Assembly: GCF_001667275.1 (NCBI RefSeq) | Contig: NZ_LZHV01000070.1 | Location: 20,338-84,337 of the forward strand | Source: Mycobacterium sp. ACS4054 | GTDB taxonomy: Bacteria > Actinomycetota > Actinomycetes > Mycobacteriales > Mycobacteriaceae | Direction of reading: 5' to 3' | DNA length: 64,000 nt | Shown here: in pieces, positions 32,089 through 41,425 of the stretch | Numbering within the stretch: the stretch's first letter is position 1 | Layout of the letters: each line of letters opens with the position of its first letter | Program-made: the position numbers and the translations under genes | The notes under the pieces: generated by a model | What the model was told of the DNA's origin: nothing | The model's database searches: none | What the model saw: the letters and a program-made list of their open reading frames with translations, nothing else

Positions 32089-34281
32089 ATGGTGCCGACC
32101 AACGATCACGCTTCAGAAACAGGCGTAGCTGGTAACCAACAGCCGAGACTGGCCACCGTCTGGCCGGGCAACCCCTACCCGCTGGGCGCCTCCTATGACG
32201 GCGCGGGGACCAACTTCTCGTTGTTCTCCGAGATAGCCGAGAAGGTCGAGTTGTGTCTGATCGACGACGCGGGCGCGGAGTCGCGGATTCCCCTCGACGA
32301 GGTCGACGGCTTTGTCTGGCATGCCTATCTGCCGAACATCACCCCGGGCCAGCGCTACGGCTTCCGCGTGTACGGGCCGTTCGACCCGGCCGCCGGCCAC
32401 CGGTGCGACCCGAGCAAGCTGCTGCTCGACCCGTACGGCAAGGCCTTTCACGGCGACTTCACGTTCGGCCAGGCGTTGTTCTCCTACGACCTCAAGGCCG
32501 TCGGCCCCGACGGCGACAACGCCGACCCCGGGACGCCGCCGATGGTCGACTCGCTGGGCCACACCATGACCAGCGTGGTGAGCAACCCCTTCTTCGACTG
32601 GGGCTCGGACCGGTCGCCGCTCACCCCGTACCACGAGACGGTGATCTACGAGGCCCACGTGAAGGGCATGACGCAGACCCATCCGGGCATTCCCGAGGAA
32701 CTCCGCGGCACCTACGCCGGGCTGGCACACCCCGTGGTGATCGATCACCTGAAGTCCCTCAACGTCACCGCGCTGGAGCTGATGCCGGTGCACCAATTCA
32801 TGCACGACTCGCGGCTGCTGGACCTGGGACTGCGAAACTATTGGGGCTACAACACCTTCGGATACTTCGCCCCGCACAACCAGTACGCGGCCAACCGCAC
32901 CTCCAGCGTCGCGGAGTTCAAATCCATGGTGCGCAGCCTGCACGAGGCCAACATCGAGGTCATCCTCGACGTGGTGTACAACCACACCGCCGAGGGCAAC
33001 CATCTGGGGCCCACCATCAACTTCCGTGGCATCGACAACGCTGCGTACTACCGGCTCGTCGACACCGATCTGCGGCTCTACAAGGACTACACCGGCACCG
33101 GCAACAGCCTCAACCCGCGTCACCCGCACGTGCTGCAGCTGATCATGGACTCGCTGCGCTACTGGGTGACCGAGATGCACGTCGACGGCTTCCGGTTCGA
33201 CCTGGCCGCCACGCTCGCCCGCGAGCTGCACGACGTCGACCGGCTGAGCGCCTTTTTCGACCTGGTGCAGCAAGATCCGATCGTCAGCCAGGTCAAATTG
33301 ATCGCCGAGCCGTGGGACGTGGGCGAGGGCGGCTATCAAGTCGGCAATTTCCCGGGTTTGTGGACGGAGTGGAACGGGAAGTATCGCGATACTGTGCGTG
33401 ACTACTGGCGGGGCGAGCCCGCAACCCTGGGCGAGTTCGCTTCCCGGCTGACCGGGTCGTCGGACCTGTACGAGGCGACCGGCCGGCGTCCCAGCGCCAG
33501 CATCAACTTCGTCACCGCCCACGACGGGTTCACGCTGAATGACCTGGTTTCCTACAACGAAAAGCACAACCTGGCCAACGGCGAGGACAACCGCGACGGC
33601 GAAAGCCACAACCGCTCGTGGAACTGCGGCGTCGAGGGACCGACCGACGACCCGGAGATCATGGCGCTGCGCCGGCGCCAGATGCGCAACTTCTGGGCGA
33701 CCCTGATGCTCAGTCAGGGCACGCCGATGATCGCGCACGGCGACGAACTGGGCCGCACCCAGAACGGCAACAACAACGTGTACTGCCAGGACTCCGAATT
33801 GTCTTGGATGGATTGGTCATTGGTCGACAAGAATGCCGACCTGCTGGCCTTCGCGCGCAAGGTCACCGCGCTGCGCAAAAACCATCCGGTGTTCCGCCGG
33901 CGCCGGTTCTTCGAGGGCGAGCCGATCCGAACCGGCGAAGAGGTCCGCGACATTGCCTGGCTGAACCCGAGCAGCCGGGAGATGACGCACGAGGACTGGG
34001 GCGAAAGCATTCACAAGTGTGTGGCGGTGTTCCTCAACGGCGAGGCCATCACCGCACCCAACGCACGCGGTGAACGGGTGGTCGACGACTCATTCCTGTT
34101 GTGCTTCAACGCCGGTGGGGAGCCGGTGGAGTTCGTGATGCCGAACGACGACTATGCGCAGGAGTGGACCGTGGAACTGGACACCAATCACCCGGCGGGT
34201 GACGCCGACCAGCAGGTGAACGCCGAAGAGAAGGTCTCGCTGCCCGGGCGCTCCCTTCTGGTCTTACGTAAGACCATGTGA
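32089..34281 (+). CDS. treX: Glycogen debranching enzyme TreX
   Basis: A 730-residue GH13 isoamylase-type enzyme that cuts alpha-1,6 branches of glycogen, supplying linear chains for TreY/TreZ. An N-terminal CBM48 domain (about 20-140) precedes the barrel. Catalytic residues are in VDGFRFDLA (nucleophile Asp), LIAEPWDVG (acid Glu) and VTAHDGFTL (Asp). First gene of treX-treY-treZ, with three bases between it and treY. Confidence 0.95.
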   Translation: MVPTNDHASETGVAGNQQPRLATVWPGNPYPLGASYDGAGTNFSLFSEIAEKVELCLIDDAGAESRIPLDEVDGFVWHAYLPNITPGQRYGFRVYGPFDPAAGHRCDPSKLLLDPYGKAFHGDFTFGQALFSYDLKAVGPDGDNADPGTPPMVDSLGHTMTSVVSNPFFDWGSDRSPLTPYHETVIYEAHVKGMTQTHPGIPEELRGTYAGLAHPVVIDHLKSLNVTALELMPVHQFMHDSRLLDLGLRNYWGYNTFGYFAPHNQYAANRTSSVAEFKSMVRSLHEANIEVILDVVYNHTAEGNHLGPTINFRGIDNAAYYRLVDTDLRLYKDYTGTGNSLNPRHPHVLQLIMDSLRYWVTEMHVDGFRFDLAATLARELHDVDRLSAFFDLVQQDPIVSQVKLIAEPWDVGEGGYQVGNFPGLWTEWNGKYRDTVRDYWRGEPATLGEFASRLTGSSDLYEATGRRPSASINFVTAHDGFTLNDLVSYNEKHNLANGEDNRDGESHNRSWNCGVEGPTDDPEIMALRRRQMRNFWATLMLSQGTPMIAHGDELGRTQNGNNNVYCQDSELSWMDWSLVDKNADLLAFARKVTALRKNHPVFRRRRFFEGEPIRTGEEVRDIAWLNPSSREMTHEDWGESIHKCVAVFLNGEAITAPNARGERVVDDSFLLCFNAGGEPVEFVMPNDDYAQEWTVELDTNHPAGDADQQVNAEEKVSLPGRSLLVLRKTM

Positions 34282-34284
34282 CGC

Positions 34285-36585
34285 ATGCCTTTTCCGATAC
34301 TCTCGACCTACCGGTTGCAGCTGCGCGGTGAGGCCAGCGGATTCGCGTTCACCTTCGCCGACGCCGAAAACCTGCTGGACTACCTGGACGAACTCGGGGT
34401 CTCCCACGTTTACCTGTCCCCGATCATGACCGCGGCCACCGGCTCCAACCACGGCTACGACGTCACCGACCCCACCACGGTCTCCCCCGAACTCGGCGGC
34501 CGCGACGGGCTGGCGCGGCTCTCGGCGGCCGCGCGCGAACGGGGCATCGGGCTGATCGTCGACATCGTGCCCAATCACGTCGGAGTCGACCAGCCCCAAC
34601 AGAACGCCTGGTGGTGGGACGTCCTGCGGCATGGCCGATCGTCGCAGTACGCAACGTATTTCGACATCGACTGGGAGCTCGACGAGGACGGCCGCATCGT
34701 GTTGCCGATCCTGGGTTCCGACGACGACGCCGCCGATCTGAAGGTCGACGGCGACCTACTGCGACTGGGCGACCTCGCGCTGCCCATCGCCCCCGGCACC
34801 GGCGACGGCACCGGCCGACAGGTCCACGACCGCCAGCACTACCGGCTGGTGGGCTGGCGCAACGGCGTGTGCGGCTACCGGCGCTTCTTCTCGATCACCT
34901 CCCTGGCCGGGCTGCGCCAGGAGGACCGCGCCGTGTTCGACGCCACCCACGCCGAGGTCGCCCGATGGGTGGCCGACGGGCTCGTCGACGGCGTGCGCAT
35001 CGACCACCCGGACGGCTTGTCGGATCCCTGCGGCTACCTGGCGTGGTTGCGGGAATCGGTTGGCCCGCAGACCTGGATCGTCATCGAGAAGATCCTCGCG
35101 GTCGACGAGGCGCTCGAACCCACGCTGCCCATCGGCGGCACCACCGGCTACGACGTGCTGCGCGAGATCGGCGGCGTCTTCGTCGACCCGAACGGCGCAC
35201 CGGCGCTGACCGCGCTCGTGGAGTCGGCGGGAGTGGACTACGCCGCGACCCCTAAGATGTTGGCGGAACTGAAGATCCGCGCGGCGACCGACACGCTGGC
35301 AAGCGAGCTGCGCCGGCTGCGCCGCAGCATCGTCGCGGCCGCCGGAACCGATCACCCGCAACTGCCGGAAGCGGTGGCCGCGCTGCTCACCCACATCGGC
35401 GTGTACCGCAGCGACTACCCCGGCCTGGCGGCGATCATGCCCACCGCACTGGCCGAAACGCAGGCGCAGTCACCGGAATTGGGGCCCGCCCTGCAGGTGC
35501 TCGCCGCCGCGTTGGCCCGCGGCGGCGAACCGGCCACCCGGCTGCAGCAGCTCTGCGGCGCCGTCACCGCCAAGTCGGTGGAGGACTGCTACTTCTACCG
35601 CGACGCGCGGCTGGTGTCGCTCAACGAGGTGGGCGGCGAACCGCACCGCTTCGGTGTCGGCGCGGCCGAGTTCCACCACAGCTCCGCGGCCCGCGCCCGG
35701 CTGTGGCCGCACACGATGACCACGCTGACCACCCACGACACCAAACGCGGCGAGGACGTCCGGGCCCGGATCGGGGTGCTCTCCCAGGTCCCGTCGCTGT
35801 GGACGGAGTTCCTCGCCCGCTGGGAGATCGCCGCACCGTCCCCCGACCCCGCGACCGGACAGTTCCTGTGGCAGAACATCTTCGGTGTGTGGCCGGTCAG
35901 CGGCGAAATCACCGCCGAGCTGCGCGAGCGGCTGCACGCCTACGCCGAGAAGGCCATCCGGGAAGCGGCCTGGCACACCTCGTGGAACGAGCCGAACACC
36001 GAGTTCGAGGACGCGGTGCACCGGTGGCTGGACGGCGTCTTCGACGGCCCGGTGGCCGGCCAGCTGACCGAATTGGTCGGCCAGCTCAATCCGCACGCCG
36101 CCAGTGACGCCCTGGGCCAGAAGCTGCTCGCGCTGACCGTCCCCGGGATACCGGACGTCTACCAAGGCACCGAGCTGTGGGACGACAGCCTGGTCGACCC
36201 GGACAACCGCAGGGCCGTCGACTACGCCGCCCGGCGCGCCGCGCTGAAGGCGCTCGAGCATCCGAATATCCGGGTCGTCACGACGGCGCTGCGGGTGCGA
36301 CGCGCCCACCCGGACAGCTTCCTGCGCGGTGACTACGTCCCCGTGCTGGCCAACGGCGACGCCGGCGATCACGTGCTGGCCTTCCGCCGGGGCGAGGACG
36401 TCGTGGTCGCGGTGACCCGGTGGACCGTGCGCCTGACCGAAAGCGGCTGGGGCAATACGGTTCTGGCGTTGCCCGAGGGCACCTGGAAGGACGCGCTCAG
36501 CGGGGCCATCGCGGACGGGCCGACGGCGGCGGCCCAATTGTTCGCCGAGCTGCCCGTCGCGCTGCTGGAGCGCCACCATGACTGA
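34285..36585 (+). CDS. treY: Maltooligosyltrehalose synthase
   Basis: A 766-residue GH13 enzyme that turns the reducing-end maltose of a malto-oligosaccharide into trehalose. It starts with the family N-terminus PILSTYRLQL; VDGVRIDHPDGLSDP and TWIVIEKIL carry the nucleophile and acid, and TLTTHDTKRGEDVRARI the third acidic residue. It overlaps treZ by eight bases, so both steps are coupled. Confidence 0.96.
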   Translation: MPFPILSTYRLQLRGEASGFAFTFADAENLLDYLDELGVSHVYLSPIMTAATGSNHGYDVTDPTTVSPELGGRDGLARLSAAARERGIGLIVDIVPNHVGVDQPQQNAWWWDVLRHGRSSQYATYFDIDWELDEDGRIVLPILGSDDDAADLKVDGDLLRLGDLALPIAPGTGDGTGRQVHDRQHYRLVGWRNGVCGYRRFFSITSLAGLRQEDRAVFDATHAEVARWVADGLVDGVRIDHPDGLSDPCGYLAWLRESVGPQTWIVIEKILAVDEALEPTLPIGGTTGYDVLREIGGVFVDPNGAPALTALVESAGVDYAATPKMLAELKIRAATDTLASELRRLRRSIVAAAGTDHPQLPEAVAALLTHIGVYRSDYPGLAAIMPTALAETQAQSPELGPALQVLAAALARGGEPATRLQQLCGAVTAKSVEDCYFYRDARLVSLNEVGGEPHRFGVGAAEFHHSSAARARLWPHTMTTLTTHDTKRGEDVRARIGVLSQVPSLWTEFLARWEIAAPSPDPATGQFLWQNIFGVWPVSGEITAELRERLHAYAEKAIREAAWHTSWNEPNTEFEDAVHRWLDGVFDGPVAGQLTELVGQLNPHAASDALGQKLLALTVPGIPDVYQGTELWDDSLVDPDNRRAVDYAARRAALKALEHPNIRVVTTALRVRRAHPDSFLRGDYVPVLANGDAGDHVLAFRRGEDVVVAVTRWTVRLTESGWGNTVLALPEGTWKDALSGAIADGPTAAAQLFAELPVALLERHHD

Positions 36586-38311
36586 ATTCCGGGTCTGGGC
36601 GCCCAAACCGGAGTCGGTTCGGCTCGACGTCGAGGGCGACGTGCGCCCGATGACCCGCTCCGACGACGGCTGGTGGCACGCGTTTGTCGACGCCGCCCCG
36701 GACGCCCGCTACGGCTTCCTGCTCGACGACGACCCGACCGTGCTGCCCGACCCGCGCTCGGCCCGCCAGCCCGACGGCGTGCACTCCCGCTCCCAGCTGT
36801 GGGACCCGGCCGGCGCAACCTGGACCGACGGCGACTGGAAGGGCCGGCCGGTGCAGGGCGCGGTGATCTACGAGATGCACCTGGGCACCTTCACCGGCGC
36901 CGGCACCTTCGACGCCGCCATCGAGAAGCTGGACTACCTGGTGGACCTGGGCGTCGACTTCGTCGAGCTGATGCCGGTGAATTCCTTTGCCGGAACCCAT
37001 GGCTGGGGCTACGACGGGGTGCTGTGGTACAGCGTGCACGAACCCTACGGCGGCCCCGACGGCCTGGTCCGGTTCGTCGACGCCTGCCACGCGCGCGGGC
37101 TGGGCGTGTTGATCGACGCGGTGTTCAACCACCTCGGCCCGTCGGGCAATTACCTGCCGAAGTTCGGGCCCTACCTGTCGTCGGCCAGCAACCCGTGGGG
37201 CGAGGGCATCAACATCGCCGACGCCTACTCCGACGAGGTGCGCCGCTACATCATCGGCTGCGCGCTGCGCTGGATGCGCGACTTTCACGCCGACGGGCTG
37301 CGGCTGGACGCGGTGCACGCGCTGGTGGACACCACCGCCATCCACATCCTCGAGGAGCTCGCGACCGAAACGGATTGGCTGGCACAGCAATTGGGGCGCC
37401 CGCTGTCGCTGATCGCCGAGAGCGATCTCAACGACCCGCGGCTGATCAGCCCGCGGGACCGCGGCGGCTACGGCCTGACGGCGCAATGGGCCGACGACAT
37501 CCACCACGCCATCCATACGGCGGTGTCCGGCGAACGTCAGGGCTACTATGCCGATTTCGGCAGCCTGGCCACCCTGGCCCAGACCCTGCGCCACGGGTAC
37601 TTTCATGCCGCGACCTATTCGTCGTTCCGGCACCGCCGACACGGCCGGCCGTTGGACACCACGAAGAAGTCAGGAATCCCGGGCACCCGGCTGGTCGCGT
37701 ACACCTGCACCCATGACCAGGTGGGCAACCGGGCCCTCGGTGACCGCCCGTCGCAGAACCTGACCGGCGGACAGCTGGCGATCAAGGCCGCGCTCGCGCT
37801 CGGGACGCCCTTCACCGCAATGCTTTTCATGGGCGAGGAGTACGGGGCGTCCACACCGTTTCAGTTCTTCAGCTCCCATCCGGAGCCGGAGCTGGCCGAG
37901 GCCACCGCCCGGGGGCGCAAGGCCGAGTTCGCCGAGCACGGCTGGGACGCCGACGACATCCCCGACCCGCAGGACCCGCAGACGTTCGCGCGCTCGAAAC
38001 TCGATTGGGACGAGGTCGACGCCGGCGAACACGGCCGGCTGCACCGGTTCTACCGCGACCTGATCGCGCTGCGCCACGGCGACCCCGACCTGGCCGACCC
38101 CTGGCTGGAGCGCCTCGCGGTCGACTACGACGAGGACCACCGCTGGATCAGCGTGTCCCGCGGCGGGCTGCGCGTCGTGTGCAACCTCGGCGCCGAGCCG
38201 GTGCGGGTGCCCGTCGCCGGAGACGTGCTCCTGGCGTGGGGCACGCCCGCGGTCGAGGCCGACGGCACGGTGCTGGAAGGCCAGTCGGTGGCCATCCTGC
38301 GCTGTGGATAA
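36578..38311 (+). CDS. treZ: Maltooligosyltrehalose trehalohydrolase
   Basis: A 577-residue GH13 enzyme that releases trehalose from maltooligosyl-trehalose. Motifs are VYEMHLGTF-like IYEMHLGTF, DGLRLDAVHAL (nucleophile), SLIAESDLNDPR (acid) and TCTHDQVGNRALGDR. The preceding CBM48-like domain (about 1-85) is short. Last enzyme of the treXYZ set, one of the mycobacterial trehalose routes. Confidence 0.96.
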   Translation: MTEFRVWAPKPESVRLDVEGDVRPMTRSDDGWWHAFVDAAPDARYGFLLDDDPTVLPDPRSARQPDGVHSRSQLWDPAGATWTDGDWKGRPVQGAVIYEMHLGTFTGAGTFDAAIEKLDYLVDLGVDFVELMPVNSFAGTHGWGYDGVLWYSVHEPYGGPDGLVRFVDACHARGLGVLIDAVFNHLGPSGNYLPKFGPYLSSASNPWGEGINIADAYSDEVRRYIIGCALRWMRDFHADGLRLDAVHALVDTTAIHILEELATETDWLAQQLGRPLSLIAESDLNDPRLISPRDRGGYGLTAQWADDIHHAIHTAVSGERQGYYADFGSLATLAQTLRHGYFHAATYSSFRHRRHGRPLDTTKKSGIPGTRLVAYTCTHDQVGNRALGDRPSQNLTGGQLAIKAALALGTPFTAMLFMGEEYGASTPFQFFSSHPEPELAEATARGRKAEFAEHGWDADDIPDPQDPQTFARSKLDWDEVDAGEHGRLHRFYRDLIALRHGDPDLADPWLERLAVDYDEDHRWISVSRGGLRVVCNLGAEPVRVPVAGDVLLAWGTPAVEADGTVLEGQSVAILRCG

Positions 38312-38350
38312 CGGTGAGCGGCGGGGCGAGCCACCGCCGATGATTCGGCC

Positions 38351-38500
38351 ATGACTCAATTCGCGTTCGGCCGGTTGATCGGCTTGCTGAGGAAGAAGAA
38401 GCCGGTGCCGGCTCCGCTCGTCGTGGTCAACGAGGCGCCGCCGGACCGCAGCGTCGAGCTGCTGTGGACGGGCCCCGGCCTGGGAAACGGCGGGGCTTGA
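38351..38500 (+). CDS. Small hypothetical protein after treZ
   Basis: A 49-residue open frame beginning MTQFAFGRLIGLLRKKKP and ending in a Gly-rich tail. Codon third positions are GC-rich as in its neighbours, and it lies 39 bases after treZ in the same direction. There is no clear ribosome site and no recognised family, so it may be spurious. Confidence 0.4.
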   Translation: MTQFAFGRLIGLLRKKKPVPAPLVVVNEAPPDRSVELLWTGPGLGNGGA

Positions 38501-38507
38501 CGCCCGC

Positions 38508-39836
38508 CTAGACGCTGGGGCGGCCCGCGCTGTGCACCGCCTCGGCGATCGCGTCGGCTAGGGGGCCGATCTCGCCGGCGGTCAGGTCCGCGATGGTGAC
38601 GCGGATGCCCGGCGGCGTGCCGATCCGGAATCGGGTGCCGGGTGCCGCGGCCCAGCCCGCGCGCAACAGCCTGGTGATCGCAACGGTCTCGTCGGGCACG
38701 GGGATCCATATGTTGAGCCCGGACCTGCCGTGCGCCGCGACGCCGCGCTCGGCCAAGGCGGCGGATAGTCCCCGGCGGGTGTCGGCGTATTGCCGCTCGG
38801 CCGTGGCGATCAGGCGCGCGGCCGCCCCGTCCGACCACAGGCTGACGGCCAGGTCCTGCAGCAGGTGGCTCACCCAGCCCGGCCCGAGCCGCAGCCGCCC
38901 GTGCACGCGCTCGACCGTGCGGTGGTCGCCGGCGAGGACGGCCACCCGCAGGTCGGGCCCGTACGCCTTGGACGCGGACCGCACGAACGCCCAATGCCGA
39001 GTCGCGCCGGCCAAGGTGTGCAGCGGCGCGCCCGAGATGCCGGCGCAGTGGTCGTCTTCGATGAGCAGCACGTCACCGCCCCGGCGCGCCAGCAGTTGCC
39101 GCAGCGCGTCGGCGCGCTCGGCGGATAGCGCGGCGCCCGTGGGGTTTTGGGCGCGCGTGGTGACGATGAGCCCGCGCACACCGCGGTCCAGCGCCGCCGC
39201 CAGGTCGGCGGGCAGCGGTCCGTCGTCGTCGACCCGGACCGGCTCGGCCGAAAGCCCCAGGGCGGCAAGGAGATCGAACACGTTCCCCCAGCCCGGGTCT
39301 TCGACGGCGACCCGGTCGCCGGGACGCAGGTGGGCGATCAGGACGCGTTCGAGGCCGTCGAGCGCCCCGCTGGTCACCGCGAGGTGTTCGGCCGCGACGC
39401 CATCGGCGGACAGCGCCACCCGGGCGAACTCGACCAACGCCGCCGACATGGCCGGCTGCCCGTACAGCACCGGGCGGCCGATCACCGGGGCCGGCAGCGT
39501 GGCGCCCGCCAGGGGTAAGAGGGCGGGGTTGGGATTGCCGGTCGACAGGTCGCGCACGCCGGTGGGGACGTCGAGCCCGAGCAGCGACCGGGGGGTGGTC
39601 GCCGGGCGGTGCCGCACCCGGGTGCCGCGGCGGCCGGCCGTCTCCACGGCCCCGCGATGGCGCAGCAGGCGGTAGGCCGCCGCCGCGGTATTGGCGTTCA
39701 CGCCGAGCTGGGCGGCCAGTTCCCGGACGGGCGGCAGGGCGTCACCGGGCGCCAGCGCGCCGGTCGAGACAGCCTCCTCGATGCTGGCCGCTATGGACTC
39801 CGCGCCCGTTCCGGTTATGCTGCTTTGTACTGGCAC
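38508..39836 (-). CDS. MocR-family regulator (GntR HTH + aminotransferase-like domain)
   Basis: A 442-residue chimeric regulator. The GntR-type winged helix (about 8-72) reads LPPVRELAAQLGVNANTAAAAYRLL. It is followed by a fold-type-I aminotransferase domain with TRAQNPTGA, IEDDHCAGI and the PLP lysine in RSASKAYGPDLR. MocR proteins sense PLP or amino compounds and usually act on a divergent neighbour; here that is the split-barrel gene at 39872. A 22-bp-spaced direct repeat lies across its start. Confidence 0.9.
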   Translation of the reverse strand: MPVQSSITGTGAESIAASIEEAVSTGALAPGDALPPVRELAAQLGVNANTAAAAYRLLRHRGAVETAGRRGTRVRHRPATTPRSLLGLDVPTGVRDLSTGNPNPALLPLAGATLPAPVIGRPVLYGQPAMSAALVEFARVALSADGVAAEHLAVTSGALDGLERVLIAHLRPGDRVAVEDPGWGNVFDLLAALGLSAEPVRVDDDGPLPADLAAALDRGVRGLIVTTRAQNPTGAALSAERADALRQLLARRGGDVLLIEDDHCAGISGAPLHTLAGATRHWAFVRSASKAYGPDLRVAVLAGDHRTVERVHGRLRLGPGWVSHLLQDLAVSLWSDGAAARLIATAERQYADTRRGLSAALAERGVAAHGRSGLNIWIPVPDETVAITRLLRAGWAAAPGTRFRIGTPPGIRVTIADLTAGEIGPLADAIAEAVHSAGRPSV

Positions 39837-39858
39837 GCAATTAATTATGTACTAGAAC
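39826..39858. promoter_or_regulatory. Direct-repeat operator between MocR and split-barrel genes
   Basis: TGTACTGGCAC (39826-39836) and TGTACTAGAAC (39848-39858) are direct repeats with a 22-bp period, two DNA turns. Direct repeats at this spacing are typical for MocR regulators such as GabR and PdxR. The first copy covers the MocR start codon, so bound protein could block its own translation start region or transcription. Confidence 0.65.
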
Positions 39859-39871
39859 AAAGGCATAGGCA

Positions 39872-40534
39872 ATGGACACCGGATACCAGCCGACTCCGCG
39901 CACGACGCCCACCCGCTACCGGGAGCGCGCCCGCTACGACCGCGAGACCGTGCACCGGATCCTGGACGAATCGCCGATCTGCCACCTGGGTTACCTCAGC
40001 GCCGGCCGCCCGGTGGTCCTGCCGACGACCCACGTCCGCCTCGGCGAGACGCTCTACCTGCACGGTTCGACCGGTGGCGGTCCCCTGCTCGCCGCCAGGG
40101 CGGCCCCGTCGGGCCTGCCCGTGTGCGTCACGGTCACCCTGGTCGACGGGCTGGTGCTGGCGCGCGCCGCCATGCACCACTCGGTGAACTTCCGCTCGGT
40201 GGTCGCGCTGGGCGCAGCGCGCGTCGTCGACGACGCGGGCGAGAAATCGCGGGCGCTGGCCGGCCTGCTGGACCACATCGCCCGCGGGCGCGCCGCCGAC
40301 TGCCGGCCCCCCGATCCGCGGGAGCTGGCCGCCACCGGGATGCTCGCGCTGGACCTACTGGAGGTGTCGGCCAAGGTGCGCGCCGGCGGCCCGGTGGACG
40401 ATCCGGAGGATTGCGCGCTGCCCTACTGGGCGGGAGTGGTGCCGCTGAGCGTGACGGCCGGGTCGCCGGTGCCGGCCACGGACCTCGACCCGGCGCTGGC
40501 GGTGCCGGGGTACCTCAGCGAGCAGAAGGCGTGA
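39872..40534 (+). CDS. Flavin-binding split-barrel (PPOX/NimA-like) protein
   Basis: A 220-residue member of the pyridoxamine-5'-phosphate-oxidase-like FMN-binding family. Characteristic parts are ILDESPICHLGYLSAGRPVVLPT, LYLHGSTGGG and CVTVTLVDGLVLARAAMHHSVNFRSV. AAAGG lies about nine bases before the ATG. The divergent MocR regulator, a PLP-sensing type, makes a link to B6 metabolism possible, but the branch is also close to NimA-type reductases. Confidence 0.87.
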   Translation: MDTGYQPTPRTTPTRYRERARYDRETVHRILDESPICHLGYLSAGRPVVLPTTHVRLGETLYLHGSTGGGPLLAARAAPSGLPVCVTVTLVDGLVLARAAMHHSVNFRSVVALGAARVVDDAGEKSRALAGLLDHIARGRAADCRPPDPRELAATGMLALDLLEVSAKVRAGGPVDDPEDCALPYWAGVVPLSVTAGSPVPATDLDPALAVPGYLSEQKA

Positions 40535-41408
40535 GGCTCACCCGCGCGCGCTGGGTGTCGTCCCACCAGGTTCCGACGAGCATGACGGTGCCGGCCCAGG
40601 CCAGGCCCAGCATCCAGCCGGAAAGCACGTCGCTGACGTAATGGACTCCCAGATACACCCGCGAGAACCCGATCAGGAACGCCGAGCCGATCGCGACGGT
40701 CCACACGATCACCCGCCCGGCCCACCGCAGGATCAGCCAGCGGGTCAGCATCCACGCGGAGATCACCATGATCGCGGCGGTGCCGGTGGCGTGCCCGGAC
40801 GGGAACGAATACCCGTCCGCGTCGACGAGCGCGAAGGGCAAGGGCGGTCGTGGCCGACCCACCAAGGCCTTGGCGGTGAAGAGCACCAGCGGCACCACAC
40901 CGCCGCCGACCAGGGCGAGCACGATGGGCCGCCACGACTTGCTCCGGTAACCGGCGGCAACGGAAATCGGCAACGCGATCGCCGTCAGGAAGAGGGGTCC
41001 GCCCGCGACGGTGAGCACCCGCAGAGCCGCGGTCAGCCAGAGTTCACGGTGGGCTGCGAGCCAACGAGTCACCGGTTGGTCGATTCCGGCAATGCCGTCG
41101 CCCTCGAGCACGTCCTCGAGGACCTCGCTGAAGCCGACCGCAAGCGCGACGACCGCGGCCAGCCCGAGCAGCAAGGCGACACCGGCGACCTCGCTCTCGG
41201 ACCACCGACGGGCCAGTGACCACCCTCGGTCGCTGATTCGGTCACGGGCCCAGGTCAGCGTCTTCGACGCCCTCACCCAGAGCGTCCGGAACGGGGGTCC
41301 GCGTCGGGCGACCCGAAGCGCCACCCACGCGAGCAACACGAGCAGCGCGACGATGCCGGCGCCGACCAGGCCGAACCCGCCAGCACCGGGGCCATATTGC
41401 TGGTCCAT
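40515..41408 (-). CDS. PAP2-family membrane phosphatase
   Basis: A 297-residue membrane protein with about seven helices. All three PAP2 motifs are present: KALVGRPRPP, FPSGHATG and SRVYLGVHYVSD. The family dephosphorylates lipid phosphates such as undecaprenyl pyrophosphate or phosphatidic acid on the outer leaflet. A long N-terminal part (about 1-100) with one helix and Arg-rich linker precedes the core. Its 3' end overlaps the split-barrel gene by 20 bases, convergent. Confidence 0.9.
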   Translation of the reverse strand: MDQQYGPGAGGFGLVGAGIVALLVLLAWVALRVARRGPPFRTLWVRASKTLTWARDRISDRGWSLARRWSESEVAGVALLLGLAAVVALAVGFSEVLEDVLEGDGIAGIDQPVTRWLAAHRELWLTAALRVLTVAGGPLFLTAIALPISVAAGYRSKSWRPIVLALVGGGVVPLVLFTAKALVGRPRPPLPFALVDADGYSFPSGHATGTAAIMVISAWMLTRWLILRWAGRVIVWTVAIGSAFLIGFSRVYLGVHYVSDVLSGWMLGLAWAGTVMLVGTWWDDTQRARVSLTPSAR

Positions 41409-41425
41409 GCAGCGCGGCCCGGGGG

